From: Sphagnum compactum
Lineage: Eukaryota; Bryophyta; Sphagnopsida; Sphagnales
DNA length: 64,000 nt
Reading direction: 5' to 3'
Assembly: GCA_965153455.1 (NCBI GenBank)
Contig: OZ234498.1
Span: forward strand, 14,074,001 to 14,138,000
Made by a program: the position numbers and the translations under genes
Notes under the pieces: model-generated
Seen by the model: only the letters and a program-made list of their open reading frames with translations
Database searches by the model: none
What the model was told of the DNA's origin: nothing
Shown: positions 1 to 11,176 of the stretch, in pieces
Layout of the letters: each line of letters starts with the position of its first letter
Position numbering within the stretch: position 1 is the first letter of the stretch

Positions 1-251
1 AACTCTCTACTCCACAGAGCTGCTTCAAATGTTACAGAGCTTGCTCTGTAAGGAGTTCAGTTTTTGAGCTTTGCTAAATGATTTGTCATGCCTGCTAAGG
101 CCATTTCTTTTATTTGTGTTTTAAAGTGTGCTTTTAAAAACAAACAATGCTGCTTGTTGTGTAAATAACTATATCCCTTATGGCAAGTTCAAATCAAACC
201 AGTGTTGGGTGGCTCTCTAGACTTTAATGAAGAGCCTCTAGTTCTTAAAAA

Positions 252-615
252 ACAAATTAGAGCGGTTCCAGTTCCAGGGTAAGTTCTCGAATTTTTTTTT
301 GAATCCTGGAATCCTGGTTCAACTCCAGATATGGTTCTTAAAAAAACAAAATCCCAATTCCGGTTTTGGTTTCAGACTTGGTTCTAGTCTGGTTCCAGAT
401 AAATGATGTTAACCCACCAGTTGACCCTGGTTCTAGTCCTTTTTTTCAAGAAGCTTTGTCCTCTCCCCCACCCCCCCAAATCCTAGATCCAGTTCTGGGT
501 CCAATTCCTTGAAAAACAGGATCCCAGTCCAGTCCAGTTCAGTTCCAGTTACAAAAATCAGACCCAATTCCAGTTCCTAACCCAATTCCAAAAATCAGAC
601 CCAGTTCTGGTTTGG
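252..615. repeat. Self-similar 'gttccagttc' low-complexity repeat
   Basis: The words gttcc, ggttc and agttcc recur every 10-30 bases with drifting spacing, as in decayed tandem DNA. The complementary pattern (ggaac, aactgg) appears at about 29448-29760 and a weaker, AT-shifted version at about 50395-50700. All three are embedded in otherwise gene-free DNA, so this is probably a dispersed element or satellite-like family. No terminal structure is visible. Confidence 0.55.
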
Positions 616-2812
616 TTTTTAGTACCTGACTGGCATTGGTGGTTCTAATGTGGGCAAACTGGGTACGAGACCAACAATTGTTCAAACTTCAAACCAGCAA
701 AATTGGAAGTGTTTGAAGGTGTTTATAAACATGCAGAACTCATAACAATATCGCTAGGTGAACATTTCTCAAAATGTGGGATTGTAATCTGGAAAGGGTC
801 TAAGCCTACGTAGGTTAAATTTTAATTAAATCCTTATTAAGACATAGATAAGTAATATAATTAAAGCTCCACACAACATTCACTCATCATAAATTTTTTA
901 AAAAAAAAGGTTGCAAGAGAAAAACCTTACACATTTTTGGGATAAAATCACTCACGAGCTTAAAACATTTTTTTTAAGTGGGCAAAAACACACAAATTTG
1001 TTATGATGTAAGTTTGTGACACAAATACATTTATCCAAAGTTTAACACAAAGTAAAAACACAAAATTATGAGAAGAAAAATATATGCTCAAATCTCCAAC
1101 CACAACTCTTTATATATTTTAGAGGAACAATAGATGTATTATTGTCTTCATTCATTCTCGTCTGCTAAACATTCCCATTCATTCATAACAAACCAATAAT
1201 ATTATGTCACAAATGATCATCTTTCTATGAACAAGTCACTCAATTATTGATAATCTTTATTCCTAGAATGTTTTCTAACCCACAATAATTAACCAAATTA
1301 TTCATATAAGTTCAAGCTTATGCCCCAAATCAAAGATCCTAAGGGTAAAGCTCATAAGTTGAATTATTTATTTTATACTTGCCCCTCCTTTTACAACTGA
1401 TCCCATTATTTTTTAAACTTACAACCTTTACCTCCTAGTAACCTATTTTGGGGTTACAGGACCAACATGAAAATTACATCTTTATGTTGTCTCATCCTTA
1501 CAAGGAGAGCCAATAAAGTAAACTTAAAAATCTCTACCAGGATGTCTTCATCTTATGAGATTTTAGTAGGCCATACTCTAGGGAGTATCAATTCTGGGTG
1601 CATGTAAGTAGTGTCTGTAAAAAGTTGCCAAGACATGTTTGTCCGACTGATCAGAAACCAAAGTTTCTCCTAACAGCAGCTTTGCTAGTTTGCAACAACT
1701 CCAAGGGCTCTAGACTACAGGTGTACTTAGAACCTTGTTTCTAAATTAGTCCATGAGTGCCTGAGCAAAGTTTCTCCTTTGCAGAGAGGTACATGTGCTT
1801 TTGAACAAAAACAAATAAGTGCATGGACACAGAGATGCTACCACTCTAGCTGTGTGAGTCAATTATATGGCTTATGGTTTGTGCCATGACACAAATGGTC
1901 AGCCCCTTAAGTTCCAGACTCCTTCCTTAATAGCTTTATGCTTTCAATGGTTTTTTCCATATATTATTGTTGTGCAATGGGAAAGTTGTATTTGTTTGTG
2001 GGCTTTAGTGAGCAGGTCATAAACTTCTTCTCATGGTTTTTGTGGGTCAATTTTGTGATGTAACATGGGAGTAGCTCTAACTATGCCCAGTATCATTTCT
2101 CAAAAGCAATTCATAACTACTTCATTTCCCTACCCACCAACATGGATATGCAAAGACAAATAAACATGTGCTTTTTTTCATGTCCATTATACTTGTAACA
2201 ATTCAAATTAAATTTGAGATTGACATGGACATAGACACAAATGATGATGAACTATTGAAAACCGTATCAGAACATAAGAGAGGGAAAAAAAGAAAAGTTG
2301 ATTGTCATTAGTAGTAGTGTGGAGCATCACAGAACCCAAGTAAGAGATAATATACATTGAGGTAGCATATAAATGCGAGACATGGACAACCACGTCAGCC
2401 AACGAACTTGAATCAATCATTTTCTTTTGACACTCATGATCAGTGGCTTTTTCATCATTTTTATGATGTTGCATGGGTGACAATGATCTCACAAGAGATT
2501 TAGCATGAGTAGCAAGGATCCCATATAAGATTTTAGCTTTAATGGTGACAAGTTGCAAAGAAAACAGAGAACCTCACTAAATAGTAGAAATTCTGTGAAA
2601 ACTCCTTTGTGACTAGATGCAAATTGGCATCTTAAACCTCATCCAAGAGCAGTGTGTGACGATTTGAAGGTAAAATCTCCTGTTATGGTTGTTGTGCCTC
2701 CCCAGCACAGGGTGAAATTTTGGAAGAGTTCACCAAAAAAAAAATGTTCCTCAACATGTCTTGCTCGAATTTATTGGAGCCGAGCTCATTCTCACACCTC
2801 AATGGGATTGAC
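616..2812. other. Gene-free AT-rich DNA
   Basis: No supported gene, RNA or element end. Open frames are short and without recognisable motifs. A 25-base word near 757-781 (beginning ggtgaacatt) recurs at 9448-9472, so part of this stretch belongs to a dispersed family shared with the 9-kb region. Confidence 0.5.
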
Positions 2813-2931
2813 TTCATCCAAAATTTGGTGTACAGGTCATTTTCCTGCAACCTATGGAGTTGCTTTTAGAGCATTTACAGCCATAGCACTATAATGACCT
2901 ATACACACTATTTTGGATGAAATACAAGCCT
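2813..2931. repeat. Short foldback (inverted repeat)
   Basis: Sequence starting TTCATCCAAAAT at 2813 is matched in reverse complement by ATTTTGGATGAA ending at 2931. The match continues inward through a GGTCAT/ATGACC pair, giving arms of about 35 bases with mismatches around a loop of about 50 bases. This looks like a small MITE or foldback remnant. I could not identify a convincing target duplication. Confidence 0.5.
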
Positions 2932-4477
2932 TGAAGAAAAACAAAACTGAGTTTGGGCTGCCCATGACCTTCAAGAAGACCAATAAAATGAAATGACTAT
3001 TTTTTATTGGCCAACTATAATGATTAGCCTTGGTGATGACAACTAAATAGTCTCTCACTTCATACAATCCAATTTTTCATTTTTGTGGGTAGATGAGGGA
3101 GTAATTAAAACTATATTTTGGATGTGGTAAACACAGATAGAGGCCCAAATAAGGGTTGGTGTGAGTTGTGGTGCTCAATTGGTCATCATCCACAACAAGA
3201 TGGAGTGAAAAATTGGCACTTATCCATAATAGTTCAAGCATCCTTATTTTATTTTTGACAACCTAATGAAGAATCTAGAATTGCCATCAACATGAAATCA
3301 AAATAGTACAATAAGAAACTCCCCAAAATCAGTTATTTTTAGCACTTGGTAGTTTTAAAATTTGCCAAATTGGACAATTAATTTTTGTCAAATTTTTTTT
3401 TCATTGAATTCTTCTTTTATTTGAACATACCATTTGAAAAACTAGTAAGAAGCCAAATTTCTTATATGATTAAAAATTCTCAAAGTTGTCTCCTTGTGAT
3501 TCTTTCTCAAAATCCTGCTTAACATGTTGAAATTGGTGGATCATTAGTTTCAAAGAATACAAATAAGCTCTTGGTTCCTTCCAATTTGAATTATTTGTAT
3601 TATTGGAGTGTGGAAGGTATGTAAACATGCATGTATTGTAGATACTCAAAGACAACCCATTTGAATTGACGCATATTCCAATTGTGAAACCCTAAACTTA
3701 ACCTAAATCCTAAAAAGGGGCAACCTGGAATGCATTTGTTGAGTAGATGAGTGATAAAAGGGAATTGACATCTCCGTAAATAAATAAATAAGAAAATGTT
3801 TGTTATTATGAAGTTCATAGAAATTTAAATTCTTTTATTTATGGGAATTTTACATTCATACCAGTGTGTTTTTTTCAAAGTTTTTATGTACCCAAGTTGG
3901 CAATCATCCATGATTCAATTTAGCCAAATTTGCCTATTACAAATTATCAAAGGAAAAAGATTAAACATTTCTATATATATTTGGCTACCTATTTGAGCCA
4001 TGTATAGAATTTGACTATTTTCAAATATTTATTTGGATTTTTTAACAGATTTTGGTGATTCTTTATCAAAAAAATTGAATTTGCGACCAAAAATTTCGAA
4101 TTTTCACAACAATCTAAAATTTCACATAAAAAGAAAAAGATTTCTCTATATTTTCATCAGTATTTCATATTCAGGGGTTGTGCTAAATTTCGCCAAATGA
4201 GAAAATTAAATATAAAAAAGAATATTCTGTCACAGTATTTCATTTTTTCTATAAAAGAATGTTGCAAAATTTTGAAGGAAAAAAAAGAAAAAGAAATGTT
4301 TTTGCCAAAATTTGGACTCTGTTTTCAGTTTGGTATCATTTTAAAAACTAGCTTTAAAAAAACTATTTAGACAGGTTCTAAAACCCTGTCGCCATTTTAA
4401 AACTCAATCCCTCTTGGGATGCTAGCCAATGAAGCAACATCAGAAAATAAAATAATAAAATAAAATCACTACTGTTG
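2932..4477. other. Gene-free AT-rich DNA
   Basis: Low-complexity A/T-rich sequence with short open frames only. The part around 4080-4300 resembles in wording the dispersed repeat at 39.1 kb (cgccaaa...gagaaaattaaatataaaa). No gene or complete element can be supported. Confidence 0.5.
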
Positions 4478-4630
4478 ATACGTATTATGCATTTTCGTAT
4501 TTCTTCATATTCGCTTGACTATTGGCGTATTCAGTTGAGGGGCCGCTGTAGATATAACGTATTGTGTACGTTTTCTCGTATTTCTACATATACGAGTTTT
4601 AGGTACTCGCGTATTCGGTGGCATCCCGTC
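4478..4630. repeat. Diverged two-copy direct repeat (~77 bp)
   Basis: Two adjacent copies, about 4479-4555 and 4556-4630. Both contain acgtatt, a cgtatttct-cata core and then gcgtattc followed by G-rich sequence. The copies differ by small indels. The repeat marks an abrupt change from AT-rich DNA to the GC-richer block to the right. Confidence 0.55.
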
Positions 4631-4635
4631 TGGGG

Positions 4636-4695
4636 GCGCTCTGTTCGATCCGCGGGCACTCTGTTCGATCCACAAGCGCTCTGCTCGATCCGCGC
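4636..4695. repeat. 20-bp tandem repeat, three copies
   Basis: Three copies of a 20-base unit (gcgctctgttcgatccgcg plus one base) start at 4636, 4656 and 4676, with one to three differences between copies. Confidence 0.8.
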
Positions 4696-4725
4696 GTTCG
4701 GATTTCGTAGGATACGCTAAGTGCA

Positions 4726-4745
4726 GACATGACATGACATGACAT
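4726..4745. repeat. (GACAT)4 microsatellite
   Basis: Four perfect tandem copies of GACAT, directly after the 20-bp tandem repeat. Confidence 0.9.
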
Positions 4746-4749
4746 GATC

Positions 4750-7413
4750 TTCTTCCCAAAAGTGGACGACAGATCTGGCATAAGCTTCTAACTCCTCACT
4801 TTGTCCAACGCTTGTCTTTGATACTCCAACCCAAACCCAAGAAAAAATTAGAAGAAAAAGAACTGAACTTGGATCAATATAGCTGCTTATACATTTTTCA
4901 TACGTGGGTCTTGCAGCTCCGGAGAATTAATCTAGAAACAAACAAGCAAGGGCGGGACAATATGCTATGGAGTTTACAGAACTAACCAGTAGTAGCACTA
5001 GATGGTGACGCGCTCTTGGATACACTAGGGTTTGCAGATTGTCGTAACAATGTATTGTTGGGTTTGCAGATTGCTGTTATAATTTATTGTTGAAGCGGCC
5101 GAATGAATCATCGGGTCGCATTCGTGATTGATTAGAATTTTGGAGGAATTACTGAACGTATTGTGCAGGAATGATCAGGCCGATTAAGTACTGCTGCTGC
5201 AGCAGCTCAGCTCATGGGGAAATTATGGGAATGTCGAATATGGCCGGAGACTAGTGGCTGCAGCTGATCATGCAAGAATCATTATTATACAGATCAGCAG
5301 CCAGAAGAATTTAGAGGAATCTGCAGTGCGAGTAGCGAAGCATAATAGTTAGAGGGGACACTATCTAGAGCTACGAGGAATTTCGTAGTTTCGCTGACGA
5401 AGAAGTCCTACGTCACAACTGGCAGTTGCCGGGCGGGAGTAATCATGTCGTGTACACTGAGTGCACCAGAGAAAGCAAAGCAGAACAGCAGCAGCAGCAA
5501 GAAGGAACTGTTGTTGTTGTTATATTCCTCGTCTCTAGCTTCTAGCTGGGAAGTCGACATTGACCGCCGGGACATCGGAAAGTAGTCGCTTCTAGTCATG
5601 AAGCCCCTGCACCGACTGCTGGATCGAGGAGTTCTAAGCTGCCCACACTTTTGTCCCGTTCGCTGCATGCACCCAGCTGACTCTCTGCTTTGTATAGTCT
5701 GTTTGATCTGTCTCGTTCTCCTGTTTTTACTACTGCTGGACTGGAGTCTTGCAGCTAGCAGCTCAACAGGGTGTATCTACGGCACTCCGCATTCTTTGGC
5801 GCTAGTGATCTAAATTCTTGCAGAATATATAATTCCCGTGGTCACTCTCTTTTCCAAACAATCCAAATTAGCTAGTAATTGCAGTAGTTGTGTTCTTGCA
5901 ATTCCAGCTACTAGTGTTGCGTAAGAACCTTGTGCAGCTTACGAACCATGATGTCTGTGGACAGCTTTTTTCTCCTTTCCTCTAATTATATCTTTGCCAG
6001 TTTTGAATCCAATCTGTTCTTAATCGTCAAACCGCTTATGCCGAGTGATGTTCTTAGCTCATCCCGTCTTCTTTTTTTATTAGCCGATGAACTTATTCCA
6101 CTTCCACAGCTTAGTAGAGCTTTACTGCAGTTGATCAGTCCAGTGATCTTTAGATTCAACCAGTTGCTGCTGCATTACTGGAGCAGTAGCGCCTACGTCG
6201 AACCCAGCTAATCTCTCTGTCTTTCTCCTGAACTCTTATTTTCGGAATTGGGCGTGCTGCAGCTTGACTCGATAAACAACTAGAGTAGCAGCTTGCTAGT
6301 ACTATCTTATTCTTGTGCTCACGAACTCACAGCTTGAAAGTACTATCTGAAGGCTGTTAGGCCGCCATGCGCAACTACTCAGAATGTTCACTTCACGACG
6401 GAAGACGGCAAGCTGCTGCAAGCTCGTAAGACCAGTGATGATCGTGGCCATTCTGTGCATCATCCTCTTACTGCTTCAACTCCCATTTTTATCATCCTGC
6501 ATCTTTTTTAATGCTACTCGATTTCGACTACCCCGTGGTAAGCTCTGCAATTTTGTCTCCGTTCTGATACACCTCTTCAATTAGACATTCAGCTTCAACT
6601 TTTCCCGCGTGCTGCTATATCTTCAAAGGTCAAAAACATCGAAGACTCAGTGCGACGTACTTAAGCTTTTCGAATTGATACATGAATATTAGACCTGACT
6701 CGCAGTAACAAATAAATCTGCCACAGGAAATGAGATTGACTAACTGTGTTACTGCCCTTGTGGATGTTTTGGGACCGCAGGTGCAAATCATGAGAAGATC
6801 ACAGATGCTTTTCAACCTGATGGCGCACGAGGCAAGCTGGTCAACTTTTCTCTGAAACAGAAAAATGTAAATCCTAATGATCTGTGATAGTCTCGCATCT
6901 CTTTTTTGTAGGAAAATTATTTTCTTAGGGAAATAAATTAACTCACAAATCAAGTTCCAGCATTTGAGCATGGGATTCAATCTCGTACAAGATGCAGTAG
7001 AGGTGCCCCCTCGGATCAGATCTAAGATAGATTGAAGGCTTTACGAAGAGATCGACCCAGGAGGGCAGGCAGCTCTTAAGAGTCATTTGCTCAACAAGAC
7101 TTCTAAAGATCGTTGAGGTCGCAGAGCTTACACATGCTGAATATTTCTAAGATGATCATCAACTGCTCAAACTAAACGCTTGCCTGGACATTACTCGTAG
7201 GATCAGGGACTAGAAGAACCACATCAAGCACTTACTTGAACACAAGTGCTGCAGGTACTTTCGAATGTCGAAAACAGCAGAGTAGTCGAAGACCATGGTA
7301 TAGCGCAAGCTGATCATGAGTCTCTTATAGGTACTAATCATGATGTGCAGGCAGCAGAGCTGCTGCACACATAAATAATATTATTTCCCTGCACAGATTA
7401 AAAATTTCTCTGT
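4750..7413. other. GC-richer block, possible unrecognised transcript
   Basis: This block is visibly richer in CAG/CTG, GATC and CG-containing words than its surroundings. In texture it resembles the leader of the B3 gene at 33.6-34.6 kb. It holds short open frames, including one with a hydrophobic run (6384-6584), but none shows a domain or a convincing exon chain. It could be a long non-coding transcript, the untranslated leader of an unrecognised gene, or a decayed gene. Confidence 0.3.
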
Positions 7414-7419
7414 TTGCAG

Positions 7420-7860
7420 TTGTCGCCAGCTGCGCCAGTGCTGCAACTGCGAACAGCATTTGTGATCACGTCTTTTCACTCCTATTGGCAGCACCTGATG
7501 CTTCACATGAATATTCGCGGCTCGTCACTGATCATGCACAACATTATTACCGGTGAAAGTCGAAGACTGCGTGGTACTACCACAACAACAAAAGTTCAAC
7601 GCCGTCGTCGATACAAGGTGGAGGAGCAGCTGCAGCAGCACAGAAAGAGTCCAAGTCATGATCAATTCACAACCAGTAGAGATCACATCATCACCGCAGA
7701 TAGTAGTGCAAACGGCGCTGCTGCAGCTGCATTAAGGATTCTGTTGCAGCAGGATGACTCGAAGAAGTCGTCGTCACTATCGCGGCCGCGTGCAGCTGCA
7801 GCCGATGATACACATTTGGATTACAGCCAACCTCAAACACATCCTCCCAAAGGCAATTAA
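7420..7860 (+). CDS. Hypothetical open frame, possible exon
   Basis: I do not recognise this frame. It is preceded by a good splice-acceptor-like sequence (pyrimidine tract plus tttgcag ending at 7419) and stays open for 146 codons. The product would be basic in the middle (a QRRRRYK run), Gln/Ala-rich further on and hydrophilic at the C-terminus. There is no ATG at the left edge, so if real it would be a 3' exon whose upstream partner I cannot identify. Codon composition (many CAG, CTG and CGT) resembles that of the B3 gene at 35 kb, but there is no sequence match to its domain. A non-coding alternative is equally possible. Confidence 0.2.
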   Translation: MSPAAPVLQLRTAFVITSFHSYWQHLMLHMNIRGSSLIMHNIITGESRRLRGTTTTTKVQRRRRYKVEEQLQQHRKSPSHDQFTTSRDHIITADSSANGAAAAALRILLQQDDSKKSSSLSRPRAAAADDTHLDYSQPQTHPPKGN

Positions 7861-7914
7861 GATCAGCAAGCTGCAGCTGCTCACAAATCTGTTCGATCCC
7901 CGATCAGGGTTCGA

Positions 7915-8475
7915 ATCTAGTTCTAGACTAGCTCCTAGCGTTGATTGATTAATCATGCTTTCTAGTTCTAGATTAGCTCCTGGCATTAGTTAATTAATCG
8001 TGGTTTGTAGTTCCAGACTAGCTCCTAGCATTGATTACCGGATTTAGTAATCGTGGTTTGTAGTTCTAGATTAGCTCCTAGCATTGATTAACGGATTTAC
8101 TAATCGTGGTCTGTAGTTCTAGTTTAGCTCCTAGCATTGATTAATTGATTTAGTAATCGTGATTTGTAGTTCTAGATTAGCTCCTAGCATTAATTAATTG
8201 AGTTAGTAATCATGGTTTCTAGTTCATTAGCTCCGTTCATTAATTAATTTATTGTGGTTTCTAGTTCTAGATGAACTCTAACATTAATGAATCTATCCTG
8301 CTTTCCATTTCTACACGAACTCCGAGCTAGCCATCACAATCAATTAATTGTGATTTGTAGTTCTAGATTAACTCGTAGCATTATCAATTAATCCTGATTT
8401 TTAGTTCTAGACTGAGTCCTAGATCGTTGACAAATTGAACGTGGTTTCTAGTTCTAGAGTTTAATTCCTAGCATT
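7915..8475. repeat. 45-53 bp minisatellite, about 12 copies
   Basis: The unit carries ttctagattagctcctagca followed by a ttaatt-rich spacer and a tggtttgtag word. Its anchor (gctcc or a variant) lies near 7931, 7976, 8021, 8074, 8127, 8180, 8230, 8274, 8318, 8370, 8414 and 8463. Three central intervals are exactly 53 bases and several flanking ones are 44-45. Copies decay toward the right end, as expected for an old array. Confidence 0.85.
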
Positions 8476-10840
8476 AGTCGATTTCTTGTAGAGTTTATCT
8501 GCAAATTAGAGTCTTAGGTAGAAATCACGCAACAAGTGTTATAAGCAGTACTAGCTAGATAAGCCTAGAGTTATGGACAACAAGCTTTGAAATTGGGTAG
8601 AAAACAGTGGTGTATGGCAGCTGCATTATATAGAAATTAGCTTAAGAGGAGAGGATTAGAAATTTCAAAAATGCATTCTTATATAAGTCTGTATCCTTGA
8701 TCGATCCTTGACCAGTCTGCCGATAAATGTGGTTGCAGATATCTCCGGATTAAATTAAGCATTAGGAATTGTGGATTGGTTTCATGATCTAACAACATGT
8801 GGTACTCTTTGCAATTTCAGTACATTATATATCATAATACTACAGTTTTATCTCAAAGATACATAGAATGTCAGGTATATTCTAGGCATTGAGAACAAGA
8901 CTTGGTTCACCTCGCTCCTGTAATGGCTCTGCACCTTAGAGCAAAATCAAACCAACAACACCTAAAATAGGAAATGTTCCCCAAAAATGAGCCCACATTG
9001 TAAAGTAACATTTCAACAATGGTGAACATTCCCCAATAAGCCCCCAATTGTATGTCCTTCTCATTAGCCTAGGTTGAAAATGGTGACAAACAAATTCAAG
9101 AATATAAATCCTGCTCAGCCAACAAGGCAACATGTAGCATGCACCCAAGAGGCGCTTGGGGGTTTCTTTTGGAGATTGGATTTATTTTAATGTTCTCAAT
9201 TTGATTCCAATGTGTTCTCATCAAGTTCCCAATGTGATCCTCAAGTTGTTCCCAATAGCATCACACTTTTATCCCATATGCTTTGCCAAAAGTTGTCCTC
9301 TCTTCACCTATGCAGTTGGGCCTTGCACTTCATCTTCCCATAGAAAATTTTATGTTTATTTTGCAACGCATCCAAATTTTCAGTTTTTTTTTAACACGCA
9401 AAAAAGAAACAAGAAAAAAGGAACTTGAAAATACCCTAGAAATAATTGGTGAGCATTCCTCAAAATGTGGGACCGAATGAAAACTACTAACAGCGCTACA
9501 GCGCTTATGTAGTCTGTCCAATTTAAACTTCAATGTCCTTATCAACATATTAATTAATACCAATACTATATTTGTTGATCTGTAGGTGGACGTTCCTTTT
9601 TCTTTTTTTTATGTTGGGATCATGTACAAATGAGCCATCCAACACTTAGCAGTTGAGGTAAATTACTTGTCAGACTTCGTTCCAAAAGAACACAACAAAA
9701 AAAATTGACTCGTAGATTGTTTTTAGCAGTTGGATTAAGGTAGTTGAAGAGCATCAGGATTGAGTGTTCAATTGAACACCATTAGGTCATGGTACTCAAT
9801 GTTGCCCACCCAGCCATCGGCTCCAGTACTTGAACTGGTGCTGGAGAAATCAGCACCCACACTTGTACCTGCACCTTTCCAGTCAAGACTCTTACGGTTT
9901 TATATGTATATATATTTTATACCTGAAATTCTTAAGTTTATACATGCAGATCCTGATAAATAATCTTAGGGCAAGATATTTGTAGTGTTAACTCCAAAAT
10001 GACCCTATGGTTCCAGTTAATTGAAACTAATGATATCAAAATATTCTTAGTTATCAACTAATGTAGAAGTGACCTTTCAAAGCAATTATGTATATGCTTT
10101 ATTTAACTTGTGGTTATGTTAAACATTTAGAGTTATGTGACTGTAGTGTTATGATTTCCAATTATTATTTACTGCAATCAGGTTCCAGTATTTTGTGTCT
10201 TTGCTCAACCCTTACAACATAGAAGCCGATGACAGGGCACAAGGATGCCATAGCACAAAGATGTGGTCAAGTGGAGTCTACACCTCTAAGATAACATTTA
10301 CCCTAATGCATTTAATAGCCTATGCACTATCTAGAGGTGTAATCTGGTTTGGCCCTGGGTTTGGAATAGCATTGTGTCCAGGTGTAAGCTATTAGAGCAT
10401 GCGTGGACCATGCGCAGAAGTGAACAAGTGCATCAATTTAAATTTGATTTTTTTACAAATTGTTTTTTCTTTAACATTGAGGCAAACACAAGCTTCATTA
10501 TAGTTCCTTCCATGAATCAGAGACCTATTGTCATAGACCATACAAGCAAACCCATGCTTGGGTGGTACCACTACGAACCACCTCAAAGAATGGTTAAAGA
10601 ACAAAAAGTGACCAATTCATTTTCTTGAGCCTTTATAAAAAATGTTTTCAAAACTATAAATTATTTTTTCTCATGTTTATCCATTGCATGCCAAGTAACG
10701 TATTTTTTGAAGTTTATTTTGGAATCAAAGAAAATGTAAATTATTAAAATTTTGCATTCATAATAAAAATGGCCCTTCAAAAATCAATAGCCTTAACTTT
10801 TGAAAATTTATAACTAAATAATACTTACTCAATTAATTTC
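8476..10840. other. Gene-free intergenic DNA
   Basis: No supported gene. A partial palindrome lies around 10275-10340 (acacctctaagata against tatctagaggtgt). The word shared with 757-781 occurs at 9448-9472. Open frames here have no recognisable motif. Confidence 0.45.
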
Positions 10841-11176
10841 CTAATAAAAAAATAGAATGACCAAAAAGCCTCCAAGCATCTGTGAACTGCTCAACACCCT
10901 ATTCATAGGTGTATCAACCAGCATAATCCAGAATGTCTCATCTCCTCCACTTTGGCACAATACTATTATGTTGTCACCCACAACAACACCATCTGCCATC
11001 TCTTCCCCATTGGCACCAAATTCCACTTCTTGATCTTCATTGTGCATAACTTCCCTTGTCTTTGCATGATTGATAGGCTTCAACCTAGTTAAAGTCCATG
11101 GCTAAACATGGCTGGATTGTTCACATCCAGATTCAACTTCTGCATCTTCACACCTAAGACAATGGCATGATAAGTC
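10841..11176 (-). pseudogene. Transposon-type coding relic, acidic/BAH-like segment
   Basis: Read on the minus strand from 11176, the frame begins with a Cys/His-rich stretch (pattern SCHCLRCEDAEVESGCEQ). It then hits an in-frame TAG at 11104-11102 and continues through an acidic segment into GDNIIVLCQSGG and FWIMLVDTPMNRV, after which similarity to ordinary coding sequence fades before a TAA. The combination 'acidic, then VGDN-LC, then FW-MLVD' looks like the C-terminal part of a multicopy plant transposon protein, possibly with a BAH-like fold. I cannot name the family. A TGA lies just upstream of the start and the interior TAG breaks the frame, so it is a fragment, not an expressed gene. 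Confidence 0.5.

Noticed and set aside
7907-7918. GGGTTCGAATCT resembling a tRNA T-arm/B box
   Set aside because: No A box, cloverleaf or acceptor stem can be formed around it. A similar minus-strand word near 31349 also fails.
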